Positions 12,699 through 22,890 of a stretch of 64,000 nucleotides of DNA are shown piece after piece; position 1 is the first letter of the stretch; each line of letters opens with the position of its first letter. Position numbers and translations under genes: made by a program. The stretch spans positions 8,168,201 through 8,232,200 of the forward strand of contig OW204001.1 of the NCBI GenBank assembly GCA_934047225.1. Reading direction: 5' to 3'. A model generated the notes under the pieces. That model worked only from the letters and a program-made list of their open reading frames with translations, searched no databases and was not told the DNA's origin. The stretch comes from Ypsolopha sequella. Taxonomy: Eukaryota > Arthropoda > Insecta > Lepidoptera > Ypsolophidae.

Positions 12699-13244
12699 AA
12701 CCGACTTCAAAAAGGAGGCGGTTCTCAATTCGACTGTACGTTTTTTCTTTTTTTTTTTTTTTTTTTGGCGTTGTTACTCCATAACTCCGTCATTTCCCAA
12801 CCGATTTGAACAATTCTTTTTTTGTTTGAAAGAGTATACTTCCAGGTAGGTCCCATTTTGGGTTTGGTCATGATCTGATGAAGGTCTTCAGAGATAGGCA
12901 GTGGAACTCCTCAGAAAATGACAGCATATCTCTCGAAATTGAGGCAATCGCTATGTACTTGGGTGCTGATTACAAGGTATTACTTGAAAATCGACATTCT
13001 TCCACCTGACCTTCGATCCTGGCTTCATCAACATATTCACCATAGAACTCTTCAACGGATGACAGCACATAACTCGAGATTGCGGCAATCATGTTGTGTT
13101 AGGGTGCTGATAGCAGGAAGCTACTCAAACATGGCTACTTATACTCACTTGAACTTCGTTTCATATTAACACCACGTTTGCAAGAACTACCTATACCTCA
13201 CAATTTAACCCAGCAAAACTAAAAAATGTGAAATAAAATAAACT
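12699..13244. repeat. Left part of a repeat interrupted by the BEL/Pao insertion
   Basis: Starts with 'aaccgacttcaaaaaggagg', a motif seen at the ends of common lepidopteran repeats, followed by a T-rich run and then near-duplicate blocks around 12918-12960 and 13060-13100 (atgacagca...ctcgaaattg / atgacagcac...ctcgagattg). Its last bases, up to the AAACT target duplication at 13240-13244, pair with sequence beyond 21237, so the host repeat continues on the far side of the retrotransposon. Confidence 0.55.
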
Positions 13245-13666
13245 TGTTCACGCCATAGCGTGACGGATCCGCGCGCGCATGCGCGGGAGTGGCTCGCGAC
13301 ACAGCGCGCCGGATGACTAATTTCGCAACACAGCGCTGGCGCCAACTTGCACGCCAGCGATCGTTCTCTTCCGCGCGGGACGTCTCCCGAAACACACGTG
13401 TGCACACTCGCGCCGCCGACACAACAAATATCGCGTACCTACCAGTGTTGTGTTCACATTATATACCAGTGTTGTGTTCACATTACTCCACGAACTCCAC
13501 TGCTCATTCCTGCCCAAGGCGCCAGCTCCATCAGCCCAACAAGGAGGGACGCCACGCGGCGCATTCATCCACAATCATCAGGAACAAAGGTTGGTTCACT
13601 CACAATCTTTTCCAATCACATACTCAAATCCCATCAGCTCTGCATTCCTGTAACCTCGCGGTTACA
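13245..13666 (+). repeat. 5' LTR of the BEL/Pao element
   Basis: A 422-bp direct repeat of 20470-20891, starting TGTTCACG and ending GGTTACA. It contains an internal tandem of 'accagtgttgtgttcacatt' at about 13440-13484. Long open frames across the LTR on both strands are fortuitous. It presumably carries the promoter and poly(A) signal, but neither was pinpointed. Confidence 0.95.
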
Positions 13667-13670
13667 TTTC

Positions 13671-13756
13671 TGGTCCTTCGAGTCCGTTATCGAAAATTTC
13701 GAAAATATCTGGTCCTTCGAGTCCGTTTTCGAAAATTTTTGATCCTTCGAACCGTT
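13671..13756 (+). promoter_or_regulatory. Candidate primer-binding site, present in three tandem copies
   Basis: Four bases after the 5' LTR comes TGGTCCTTCGAGTCCGTT (13671-13688). TGG at the start is expected for pairing with a tRNA CCA 3' end. The same motif recurs at 13710-13727, and a variant TGATCCTTCGAACCGTT at 13740-13756. The tRNA was not identified. Confidence 0.6.
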
Positions 13757-14806
13757 AGTGAATCAGCCCCCGTCGATTTACTACAGTCCATTTTCACCCG
13801 GTTACATATTTTGGCCCCCTCCCCGGCCCTTTTTCCGGCAAAAAATATTTTGTGGTCTCGAATACCTATTTCGGGTAGGTCATTACCGCGCCCGCGCCGC
13901 CTAGAACATTCCATTTATCTGTATAGAACCGGCCCCCCCCGCCCCCGCCACAGAATAAACTCACTTTCATCCCGTTTATTATTATTATTCAGCTCAGATA
14001 ATATAATTATATCCATTCAGCCCAATTGTTTGTTACAGTCCACTATATTTCTTTATTAAACCCCCCCCCCGTCACTCCCCGGGATTAATTATCAGCCCTT
14101 ATACGTACGTTACATATGTATACATACATTATTACGTTACGTATTACCAAAGCTTGATTTGCATCATTGGATTGTCCACTCATTTAGAACCGATTTCGGC
14201 CAGGTAAATACATTCTTTGTTTGTTTACGCACTCAAAGAAGTAGGTAGATATTTTGTTCTATAAATAGAACTTATCAGATGTTTTTGTTGTAAATGTACT
14301 TTCGTGTAAGCAAGAACTAACGCGTATTATCGGCACATGATTTCAAGGCAAATAACATTTTAGTGAACAAGTTCATCAGCCCTTTTCGATATTTTGTGTT
14401 ACGGTAATCTCGTGTCGCAGTAATAGATTGCCGGACAGTTTTTTCGTGTTATTGCCTGCTTTTTAACCGGGTGCATATAGCACAAATATAGTAAACATTT
14501 TTTTTTTCTTCTCGTCTCTGCTCTTATTGTTTATGGTACATATATAGGGTGTTCCACGTTGGTTTATCAGCTCATATACAGGTTGTTTAAAAAAAAAAAA
14601 ATTTTTTTTTTTTTTCTCTGTCGTGTTTATTTAAGAGTTCCGTGTTCCGTTTGAACATAGTCATTGTTACTTCATCCGCGCAAGTATCTCAGCTCTATTC
14701 ATCTATCTCATCAATTATTTCAGTTGTACGCTCGCTTTTATAGTTCAGCTCAAACTCGTTGCGTATTTTATCTTAGTAAACAACCACCTAGTTTAACAAG
14801 ATTAAG
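13757..14806 (+). other. Leader between primer-binding site and gag
   Basis: About 1.05 kb with poly-C runs (about 13927-13945 and 14060-14080) and A/T homopolymers (about 14590-14615). No conserved protein was recognised. The open frame running through the LTR to 14059 has no domain and is taken as chance. Confidence 0.5.
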
Positions 14807-16375
14807 ATGCCTTCGAAATCACAAGCCGCGATGTTTCGTGAGGCCGTAAAGGCGATAGTTCTGTTAAAGGAGATTGGTGCGGCGGTCGAGGCAGGCGACA
14901 GAAAAACATATTCTGTGGCGGACTTCACCGCTCGTTACGCAAACATACAACGCGTTAAAGCTAAGTTAGAGGACGTGTTTTATGAAATCCTTGACGATGA
15001 GGATCTGTCCGACGAAACTGAGGCAACCTACACGAAAAACTTTCAGTCGGCACTTAGCGACTATGATGCTATCCTAGTGGCATTCGAAAAATTGAAAGAA
15101 AAATCAGCTCTTCCGGACAAGACGCAACCCCTCAGCTCAGGTACACCCGTTGGTGTTCTACCAAAAATACCCATTCCGGAGTTTCACTCGAACGTGGAAG
15201 AATGGCCCTCGTTTATTGCCGTTTTTAGGAGCCTCATCAGTGAGATGGCTACGGTCTCGGATGCTGTCAAGCTGCATTATTTGTTAGGCGCCCTAAAGGG
15301 TGAGGCACATGAAATGGTGAAGCACCTCTACCCTACCAACGAGAATTATCCCATAGCCATGGAAATTCTCACCAAGCGTTACGACAATCGTCGCGTACTC
15401 ATTGACCGATTTGTGGACATTATCATGAACCTTCCGCACATCCACATGCGCTCGGATATCCGCACATCGTTTTTAATTCCGCTTATCTCAGCGCAAAGCG
15501 CTCTCCGCAACCTCGATCTGCCCATGAAGGATTCTGACTATGTTTTCGTGTCCATGGTGGTGCGAAAACTACAGGGCGAGCTCCGCACTCTTTTCGAGCG
15601 GAAGTACGGATCTCGCGCAACTCTGCCCACGCTCAAGAACCTCATTGAGTTCTTGGAAGAGCACGCACGCTGCAAGGAGAATGAGTCGTCGTCCCTTGCG
15701 TCACAGGATGCTCCTTCTTCAGCACGGCTCGGCCCGTCAGAAAGGCTCGCTCAGCTCAATCAGCTGGTTCAGACCACTCGAGGTACTCCACGTCAGCCCT
15801 ATCAGGCTCATCAAGAGTTCCACCCCATGGCTCCTCGGCAGGACAATCGCTCCCCCCGTCCTATTCGTCAACCATTTTTGGCATTTGCGACAGCGCCAGT
15901 TTACTCGGCCCAAACATCCCCATCACCCACTCGCCAACAAAATTATTCGGCTCAACCTTCTTCCCCTTCTGGTGGTATGCCATGCCCATACTGCAAGAAT
16001 AGGGGACATAAGCTCATCGCCTGCCCACAATTTAATAACCAACCGGTTCAAGGTCGGTGGGATTTTGTGAACTCACGCAACCGGTGCCGACGCTGTTTGG
16101 GTCCTCACTATGAGAACGAGTGCAGGTCTACACGGGCATGCAAGGAGTGTGGGCGGACTGACCACCACACTTCATTGCATCGCCATGGGGCCATGTCTCC
16201 GACACGCTCATCTGCTCATTTGCTGCCTCCGTCTCTACGTGAGCAGCCCAGACAGCGCTCAGCGCATGAGCCTCAACACCATTCGGCACATGTTACACAG
16301 GCACACACGTCCCGTCCCAACCCGCCCACTCAATCGCGATCGCCAAGTAGGTCTCGGGTAGGTAGGCAACAATGA
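14807..16375 (+). CDS. BEL/Pao gag
   Basis: 522 codons from ATG 14807 to TGA 16373-16375. The N-terminal half is helical and charged. Residues from about 120 carry the DUF1759-type gag core (KIPIPEFHSNVEEWPSFIAV, then LHYLLGALKGEA), typical of BEL/Pao capsid regions. The C-terminal part holds a CCHC zinc knuckle CPYCKNRGHKLIAC and two degenerate knuckles (CRRCLGPHYENEC, CKECGRTDHHTSLH), then a Pro/Ser/Arg-rich tail. The product forms the intracellular particle. It ends at a UGA in the same reading frame as pol, so a gag-pol fusion would need stop-codon readthrough. Confidence 0.93.
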   Translation: MPSKSQAAMFREAVKAIVLLKEIGAAVEAGDRKTYSVADFTARYANIQRVKAKLEDVFYEILDDEDLSDETEATYTKNFQSALSDYDAILVAFEKLKEKSALPDKTQPLSSGTPVGVLPKIPIPEFHSNVEEWPSFIAVFRSLISEMATVSDAVKLHYLLGALKGEAHEMVKHLYPTNENYPIAMEILTKRYDNRRVLIDRFVDIIMNLPHIHMRSDIRTSFLIPLISAQSALRNLDLPMKDSDYVFVSMVVRKLQGELRTLFERKYGSRATLPTLKNLIEFLEEHARCKENESSSLASQDAPSSARLGPSERLAQLNQLVQTTRGTPRQPYQAHQEFHPMAPRQDNRSPRPIRQPFLAFATAPVYSAQTSPSPTRQQNYSAQPSSPSGGMPCPYCKNRGHKLIACPQFNNQPVQGRWDFVNSRNRCRRCLGPHYENECRSTRACKECGRTDHHTSLHRHGAMSPTRSSAHLLPPSLREQPRQRSAHEPQHHSAHVTQAHTSRPNPPTQSRSPSRSRVGRQQ

Positions 16376-16378
16376 CTA
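16373..16378 (+). promoter_or_regulatory. Candidate leaky stop: UGA followed by CUA
   Basis: The only stop between gag and pol reads CAA-TGA-CTA. UGA followed by CUA is the best-known leaky stop context in animal and viral genes. The frame stays open downstream with no shift. Whether it is read through is inference. Confidence 0.5.
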
Positions 16379-19300
16379 CCTACAATAACAGAGCACTATG
16401 AAGGCGAGGACGACCAGCACTCAGCACACTCATCACACACACACTCATCGCATACACACTCAGCTCATTTTCACTCCATGACTTCAACTCCAACAGAGAA
16501 TTCCTGTAACTCCGCACAACGTGTAGTGAACGTCACTAACACGCCAATTTTGTTGCCAACCGTCTCACTTAAAATAGCAGACGTACATGGTCAATTTCAC
16601 TCAGCACGAGCCCTGTTAGACTGTGGAAGTATGCTGACTCTTTGTTCTCAGCGCATGACCAGAATTTTAAATTTACCATTAAAACATACATCTCTAAAAA
16701 TCGCAGGAGTTGGAAATCAGCACACACAAGACTCAAAGGCATCAATCACAATTGTATGCCGACCTACACACCGTGACACACCTACGATCACGGCCACAGC
16801 CCATATATTGAAGAACGTAACTGGGTACCTACCGTTAGAAAAGGTTCCAGATCTCGCTCAGTTAACAGGTCACCCACCGATTCCTCTTGCTGATCGAGAA
16901 TATCACACACCAGCTCCGGTTGATCTAATACTAGGATCTGACGTTCTTGGTCAAGTGTTAGACGGAACCAAGGTTTCGCTCGGCCCTGGCAAGCCCATAG
17001 CCTTCGGCACGATATTCGATTTTACATTAATAGGACCTTTCGAAAGTTTACATACCTCACCCACGAATCAGGTCAATTCAGTTCACATTGTCGGCTCTCA
17101 CACGGACTCAGAGCATTCCACTCATGACATTCACAAAAGTCTTGAGAGGTTTTGGGAATCCGAGGAACCCCAAACCTACAAGCATACCAGCCCATTAGAG
17201 GAACAGTGTGAGGACATTTTCCGCACCACAACTACTCGTGAACCATCAGGTCAATATATGGTTACACTGCCCTTTCTGCACAACGCGCCGACATTAGGTT
17301 CCACTCATGCTATTGCACTACGCAGGTTTCTCAATTTAGAGAAGAAGCTGCTAGCGAACCCGCCCTTCCGCTCGAAATACGTAGAATTCATGTCAGATTA
17401 CATAAAATTGGGACATATGTCGCCGTGTCACCCCAATACCTTTGCTCATAAATCCCATTTCTATATCCCACATCATGGCATATTTAAGCCAGGATCAGAA
17501 AAGTTACGCTGCGTCTTTGACGGAAGTTGTAAAAGCTCAAATGGCGTCAATTTAAATGATTGTCTTCATACAGGTCCAGCTCTTCAACAAGATATTGTTG
17601 ACATTATCATGTCCTTCAGGATCCACTCACAAGTTTTCAGCACTGACATCCGAATGATGTTCAGAAATATCCTCATTCACCCAGAGCAAAGACCTTTTCA
17701 ACTCATTCTCTGGCGGTCTTCACCCGACCAGCCCCTGCTCACGTATGCCCTTAATACCGTCACATATGGATTAAGGTCCAGCCCATACCATGCCATCCGC
17801 ACTTTACTCCAATTGGCTGATGACGAAGGTCATCGCTACCCCCACGCTGCTCAGGTCCTCCGCAAATCAATATTTGTGGATGACATTCTCTCAGGTGCAG
17901 ATTCTGTAGAATCTGCTCAGTCGCTCCAAAACGATCTGATCGAGTTACTCGCCCTAGGTGGCTTCCAGCTCAGTAAATGGACCTCCAACTCGCCTCAGCT
18001 CCTTGAACGGTTCCCAGATGACCAGTGCGACATGCCCAAGGACTTTGACTTCAGTCCCGACTCTAATTCCATTAAGGTTCTGGGAATACAGTGGATTCCT
18101 CAAACTGATGAGTTCACTTATCGCATTTCTCTGCCCACTCATGCTCAAGTCACAAAGCGCTCCATTCTCAGTACAGTAGCGTCTCTCTATGACCCCAATG
18201 GCTGGGTTACTCCAGTCATCTTCCGCGCAAAGATTCTTCTGCAGAAGCTTTGGCTTCTGAAAATAGGATGGGATGAGCCTATCTCTGAAGAAATCCACAC
18301 AGAGTGGCAACACATTTCAGAGGATCTTCCTCAGCTCTCAAACCTCCGTTTACCTCGACACATTTGTAAGTATAAGCCCACGTCTACTTACTCACTTCAC
18401 GGGTTCGCGGACGCATCAGAGGCTGGCTTTGGTGCCGTTATCTACCTTCATGAGCGCAATACCACTGGACATGTCAATGTACACCTAATCATTGGCAAGT
18501 CCAAGGTCGCACCCATTAAGACTCGCCTCTCAATCCCGAAATTGGAGTTGTCAGCCGCGACTCTTTTATCTCAGCTCATGACTCGAGTGTCAGCCCAACT
18601 GTCAGCTCATATACCCATTCAAACACACACATGCTGGTCAGATAGCACAATAGTGTTGGCATGGCTCAATACCCCACCTCACCGATTACAGACTTTCGAG
18701 GCCAATCGAGTGGCTAAGATCACAGCTACTTCAACTAGCAATACGTGGAGGCATGTGCCCACGAACCTCAACCCTGCTGACTGTGCAAGCAGAGGCATGT
18801 CTACCCAGTCTCTCTCACTTCATGACCTTTGGTGGTCACCCAGTTGGCTCAAAGAACCTACCTGCACTTGGCCCAAGTTGCCACCCGCTCTAGGCCATCA
18901 TGCTCTCCCAGGCCTTAAGCCCAAAAAAGTACCAGCACACATAGCAGTCCCAGATATCGATCTGGACTTGCTCACTCGCTACAGCTCACTTGACAAGCTC
19001 GTCGGAGTGACGGCTTGTATTCAAAGGTTCATATTCAATTGTCGGCACAGCCCAGATGCACGGCGCTCTGGTCCGTTGACAGCTAATGAACGCAGGGACG
19101 CTCTGTTGCACTGGGTCCGCTCTGTTCAGCACAATGAGTTTGCTGAAGACATTAATCGTATCCAGACTGATAAAGTTTGTCCCGTTCGGCTCCAGCGCCT
19201 CTCGCCCTTCATAAAGGACGGCCTCTTGAGAGTCGGTGGTCGTCTCTCTCACGCGTCCATTAGGTATGACGCTCAACACCCACTCATTCTACCCAGCTCA

Positions 19301-20488
19301 AGTCCGCTCGTAGATCTCATTATAGACCATTATCACAAAATACACTGCCACCCTGGAGCTGACACATTACACGCCATATTACGCCAGCAGTACTGGATTC
19401 TGTCCGCTCGTCGTATTATTAGACACCGCGTGTTTAAATGTATTAGATGTTTCCGGTGCCGCGCTCAGCCTAAGGCTCCGCTCATGGCTGATCTCCCAGT
19501 AGACAGAGTTACTCCTCAGCCAGTTTTTAGTCACGTCACGACGGACTTTGCTGGCCACTTCTTCGTTAAATCCAGCACGTTGCGGAACGCGAAACTCATA
19601 AAGGCGTACTTTTGTATTTTCGTTTGCCTCGCAACAAAGGCGGTTCATTTGGAACCAGTCTCTGCACTCACAACGGAAGCGTTCTTTGCGGCATTGCAAC
19701 GTTTTATCTCACGTCGCGGTACTCCAGTTCTCATTCGCTCAGACTGCGGCACAAACTATGTAGGTGCTAGGAATCAGCTCATTGAAGTTCAGAACTTCCT
19801 CAGGTCAAACAATGATGCAATCACTCACAAGCTCGCGAATCAGCACATAACTTGGTTACTGAACCCGCCTAAAGGGCCTTGGTTCGGCGCTCTGCACGAA
19901 ATAAACGTAAAATCCACCAAGCAACTACTTTATCGCGTGATAGGTGAACAGCACCTCACTTTTGAGGAATTTTCTACCCTTTTGGCTCGAATTGAGGCTG
20001 TACTCAACTCAAGACCGCTCTGCCCAATTTCATCCGACCCTACGGACTTTGAACCTCTCACGGCCGGACATTTCATTATTGGTCGTCCGCTCACCGCTCT
20101 ACCTGAGCAGTCTTTTGACGACAGACCCATATCTGCTCTTAAACGCTTTCAACTCATTCAAGCGCTCTCTCAGCGCTTTTGGACTCTCTGGTCCAGATCC
20201 TACCTCCATACCCTGCAAACCCGCTCCAAATGGCTCTCCCCTTCTTCCCCTCCTCAAGTGGGTGAACTGGTCCTCATCAAAGAGGATGACCTGCCTCCGC
20301 TCCAATGGAAGTTGGGGAGAATTCTCCGCACGATACCTGGCAAGGATGGAGTGATCCGAGTTGTGGATCTGGACACAGCTCATGGAAATCTGCGACGACC
20401 TGTGTTCAAGATAGCCAGGCTGCCGTTGGATTCAGCTCAAGAGGAGTCGCAGCCCCGGCCCCCCCAGGATGTTCACGCCATAGCGTGA
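16376..20488 (+). CDS. BEL/Pao pol (protease, reverse transcriptase, RNase H, integrase)
   Basis: Open in the gag frame from 16376; its first ATG is at 16478, giving 1,336 residues from there. In that numbering: an aspartic protease with LLDCGS near residue 48 (DCG in place of the usual DSG/DTG); reverse transcriptase with FSTDIRMMFR and the FVDDI catalytic box near 466-470; RNase H beginning near LHGFADASEAGFG; an integrase HHCC zinc domain (HCHPGADTL...CIRC); and a DDE core with Asp near 1021 (TTDFAGH), Asp near 1087 (RSDCGTN) and Glu near 1141 (ALHEINVKS). The last 19 bases, including the stop, lie inside the 3' LTR. No internal stop or frameshift was seen. Expression depends on readthrough or internal initiation. 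Confidence 0.95.
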   Translation, partial: LPTITEHYEGEDDQHSAHSSHTHSSHTHSAHFHSMTSTPTENSCNSAQRVVNVTNTPILLPTVSLKIADVHGQFHSARALLDCGSMLTLCSQRMTRILNLPLKHTSLKIAGVGNQHTQDSKASITIVCRPTHRDTPTITATAHILKNVTGYLPLEKVPDLAQLTGHPPIPLADREYHTPAPVDLILGSDVLGQVLDGTKVSLGPGKPIAFGTIFDFTLIGPFESLHTSPTNQVNSVHIVGSHTDSEHSTHDIHKSLERFWESEEPQTYKHTSPLEEQCEDIFRTTTTREPSGQYMVTLPFLHNAPTLGSTHAIALRRFLNLEKKLLANPPFRSKYVEFMSDYIKLGHMSPCHPNTFAHKSHFYIPHHGIFKPGSEKLRCVFDGSCKSSNGVNLNDCLHTGPALQQDIVDIIMSFRIHSQVFSTDIRMMFRNILIHPEQRPFQLILWRSSPDQPLLTYALNTVTYGLRSSPYHAIRTLLQLADDEGHRYPHAAQVLRKSIFVDDILSGADSVESAQSLQNDLIELLALGGFQLSKWTSNSPQLLERFPDDQCDMPKDFDFSPDSNSIKVLGIQWIPQTDEFTYRISLPTHAQVTKRSILSTVASLYDPNGWVTPVIFRAKILLQKLWLLKIGWDEPISEEIHTEWQHISEDLPQLSNLRLPRHICKYKPTSTYSLHGFADASEAGFGAVIYLHERNTTGHVNVHLIIGKSKVAPIKTRLSIPKLELSAATLLSQLMTRVSAQLSAHIPIQTHTCWSDSTIVLAWLNTPPHRLQTFEANRVAKITATSTSNTWRHVPTNLNPADCASRGMSTQSLSLHDLWWSPSWLKEPTCTWPKLPPALGHHALPGLKPKKVPAHIAVPDIDLDLLTRYSSLDKLVGVTACIQRFIFNCRHSPDARRSGPLTANERRDALLHWVRSVQHNEFAEDINRIQTDKVCPVRLQRLSPFIKDGLLRVGGRLSHASIRYDAQHPLILPSSSPLVDLIIDHYHKIHCHPGADTLHAILRQQYWILSARRIIRHRVFKCIRCFRCRAQPKAPLMADLPVDRVTPQPVFSHVTTDFAGHFFVKSSTLRNAKLIKAYFCIFVCLATKAVHLEPVSALTTEAFFAALQRFISRRGTPVLIRSDCGTNYVGARNQLIEVQNFLRSNNDAITHKLANQHITWLLNPPKGPWFGALHEINVKSTKQLLYRVIGEQHLTFEEFSTLLARIEAVLNSRPLCPISSDPTDFEPLTAGHFIIGRPLTALPEQSFDDRPISALKRFQLIQALSQRFWTLWSRSYLHTLQTRSKWLSPSSPPQVGELVLIKEDDLPPLQWKLGRILRTIPGKDGVIRVVDLDTAHGNLRRPVFKIARLPLDSAQEESQPRPPQDVHAIA

Positions 20489-20891
20489 CGGATCCGCGCG
20501 CGCATGCGCGGGAGTGGCTCGCGACACAGCGCGCCGGATGACTAATTTCGCAACACAGCGCTGGCGCCAACTTGCACGCCAGCGATCGTTCTCTTCCGCG
20601 CGGGACGTCTCCCGAAACACACGTGTGCACACTCGCGCCGCCGACACAACAAATATCGCGTACCTACCAGTGTTGTGTTCACATTATATACCAGTGTTGT
20701 GTTCACATTACTCCACGAACTCCACTGCTCATTCCTGCCCAAGGCGCCAGCTCCATCAGCCCAACAAGGAGGGACGCCACGCGGCGCATTCATCCACAAT
20801 CATCAGGAACAAAGGTTGGTTCACTCACAATCTTTTCCAATCACATACTCAAATCCCATCAGCTCTGCATTCCTGTAACCTCGCGGTTACA
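20470..20891 (+). repeat. 3' LTR of the BEL/Pao element
   Basis: Identical by eye to 13245-13666, offset 7,225 bp throughout. It is followed directly by the target duplication AAACT. The first 19 bases encode the pol C-terminus. Confidence 0.95.
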
Positions 20892-21237
20892 AAACTTTTA
20901 ACAAAAAAATAGCAACCGACTTCAATAGTAACAGCAGTCATTCACTAAAAAGTTAATAATAATTCTATAAAGACCGATGGTACCGAAGCAACACTTTTGC
21001 CGACTTCTTTCTTCCTGAAACATTATGTTATCTAGAAGTCGGCGTATTTCCTACGATATAGCAACATAGAAACCAATATAAGAACGCCGACTTCTAGATA
21101 ACATAATGTTTCAGGAAGAAAGAAGTCGGCAAAAGTGTTGCTTCGGTACCATCGGTCTTTATAGAATTATTATTAACTTTTTAGTGAATGACTGCTGTTA
21201 CTATTGAAGTCGGTTGCTATTTTTTTGTTAAAAGTTT
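20892..21237. repeat. Perfect long palindrome (153-bp arms), split by the retrotransposon
   Basis: Arms at 20892-21044 and 21085-21237 are exact reverse complements by eye, with a 40-base spacer. Each arm contains 'accgacttc' and 'gccgacttctttcttcctga'. Left of 20892 comes the BEL/Pao 3' LTR. The sequence before the 5' LTR (13228-13244) continues the pairing with 21233-21250, with small gaps, so the palindrome was longer before insertion. Confidence 0.9.
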
Positions 21238-21875
21238 ATTTTTATATCAGATATATTGTTATAGCTGATGGATCCACGAGAAGTCATGGAGTGACAATAA
21301 TCTTTTTAGATAACGTTGCCACACGCCACAAGATTAAGTAGATATATTTTTTGCCCCTACTAAGGGTTTAGATTTTTTACGAAACCCTAAAAAGGATGGC
21401 TTTTTGGTGGGATGTATTCGTCTCTGCTTTTTGGCAATTGATTAGCTAGGCTAGGTATGCCTCGCATGAAAAGTATGACTTTTCGCCTTCTTGACTCTCC
21501 TAGAAACTAGTCACAAACGGGCTAAAACGTATACGTATATTTAAATATACACATCTCTCACTTACGCCTGTCTTCCAGAGACTACAGATTTAAATCTACT
21601 TCGATCTTGACACACTTCTTTCGCCTCATACCGTGGTCGACACTATGACTACCTCAGACAATGATATTGACCTCAGAGCGTCAGAATATTCTGGCGTTCC
21701 ACTCAGGCACCGGCTGTGATTCGAATGGTTCTATTGCAGGTGATAAAATAATGCAATCATTTAAAATAAACCATTTACACACTCCTTCCATTGAAAGTAG
21801 CTTATATCTGTTTTTCATCAAGTATTGGCAAACGTGGAGCATGGACTGTATATTGGAAGAACAGTGAACTAGTCA

Positions 21876-22045
21876 CAACGGCGGATCCAGGGGGGGTCAT
21901 GGGGGTCATATCATAACCCCCCCTGGGACTAGTTTTTTCTATACAGACACGCTAAATTTACCTATAATTGCACAACATTGTATTATATATTTGGACTATA
22001 TATATTTGGACCCCCCCCCTGGCTCGCAGGCTGGGTCCGCCCTTG
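21876..22045. mobile_element. hAT-type MITE, second copy
   Basis: A 170-bp element, reverse orientation to 1300-1481, with ends CAACGGCGGATCCAGG and GGGTCCGCCCTTG. It is flanked by the 8-bp direct repeat ACTAGTCA at 21868-21875 and 22046-22053. Confidence 0.85.
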
Positions 22046-22659
22046 ACTAGTCAGTGGGATTGGCATACCCTTTGAGCGAAAGCAGCAGGGCTAGACTCTC
22101 CTCTACAAGTCTACGGAACTGACCTTCACCTGTACCTTCACTTCCGGTAGCCGGAGCTACTTCCTTTGTAGATTTTCGAATCTTCTTGCCCCGAAAACCT
22201 CGGAAACGGCACCTCGGAGTGAGTCGCTATTTATTGATGAAAAAAAATCATTTACACTTCCAAAATCGCCGCCATCTTGTTTTTAGCCACTTCCGGTACG
22301 TGGACGGACCTCCGGTTATTAAAATTGAGTTCACCGACCCCAAAAACCTATGCCAGGATACCACCACTCGACTAGATTCGAGTTAGAATACGGTTTTTGA
22401 AATTTTAGCCGCCATCTTGAATTTTGAGCAAAGGAGCCAAAATTCGGCTTGGTAATATTTAGAATCGGATTCGGCAGACTTTTTTACTTCGGAAAAGTCA
22501 TGTTGCCAAAATGGCTCCAAAAAATCCGTTGAGGTTGAACCAGTCTAAAATAACTCCCCGTCTATAGCAGCTGCTAGCAGAAGTGGCACTTGACCCGGAA
22601 AGCGCCAAAACAGGGGAAGGTTGTAATATTTTGGGTTAAACTGCCAAAACCCTCTCCTG

Positions 22660-22890
22660 TGGGCCTATTGTGTATCTTTAGTTGCCATCTGGACTTGGTG
22701 TCTATCATCAAAAACATAGATATACTATCGAATTCCGATTGTCTAAGGATATGTTCGCACTTGAAGTGACGACACAGTTCGTAAATAGTTCAATACCGAC
22801 TAAAGGAAATTTTTAAAGTTCCGTTTTTAGCTATGTTTTTGATGATAGGCACCTGGTCGAGTTGGCAATTAAAGATACAGAATACAGGGG
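22660..22890. repeat. MITE of the 'tatcatcaaaaacatag' family, copy 1
   Basis: Inverted ends related to 'gtatctttagttgcc', with a second inverted block near each end (tctatcatcaaaaacatag / ctatgttttt-gatgata). Further copies lie at 27332-27557, 41046-41262 and, inverted, 41271-41496. Confidence 0.8.

Larger units (their letters stand above)
13245..20891 (+). mobile_element. BEL/Pao LTR retrotransposon, structurally complete
   Basis: A 7,647-bp element bounded by two 422-bp LTRs (TG...CA) and a 5-bp target duplication AAACT at 13240-13244 and 20892-20896. Order: 5' LTR, candidate primer-binding site, about 1.1 kb leader, gag (14807-16375), a single UGA, pol in the same frame (to 20488), 3' LTR. 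Protease, reverse transcriptase, RNase H and integrase come in BEL/Pao order with catalytic residues present. The LTRs appear identical by eye over 422 bp, so the insertion is recent. A clear polypurine tract directly before the 3' LTR is not obvious; the sequence there is C-rich, with AAGAGGAG about 30 bp upstream. Confidence 0.95.

Noticed and set aside
13671..13688. Considered as a tRNA gene fragment
   Set aside because: Only about 18 bases match a tRNA-like 3' end; position right after the LTR fits a primer-binding site better.
13289..14059. 256-residue open frame starting in the 5' LTR, with near-copies at 20514-20912
   Set aside because: It crosses the LTR and leader, has no domain, and the repeated part is simply the duplicated LTR.
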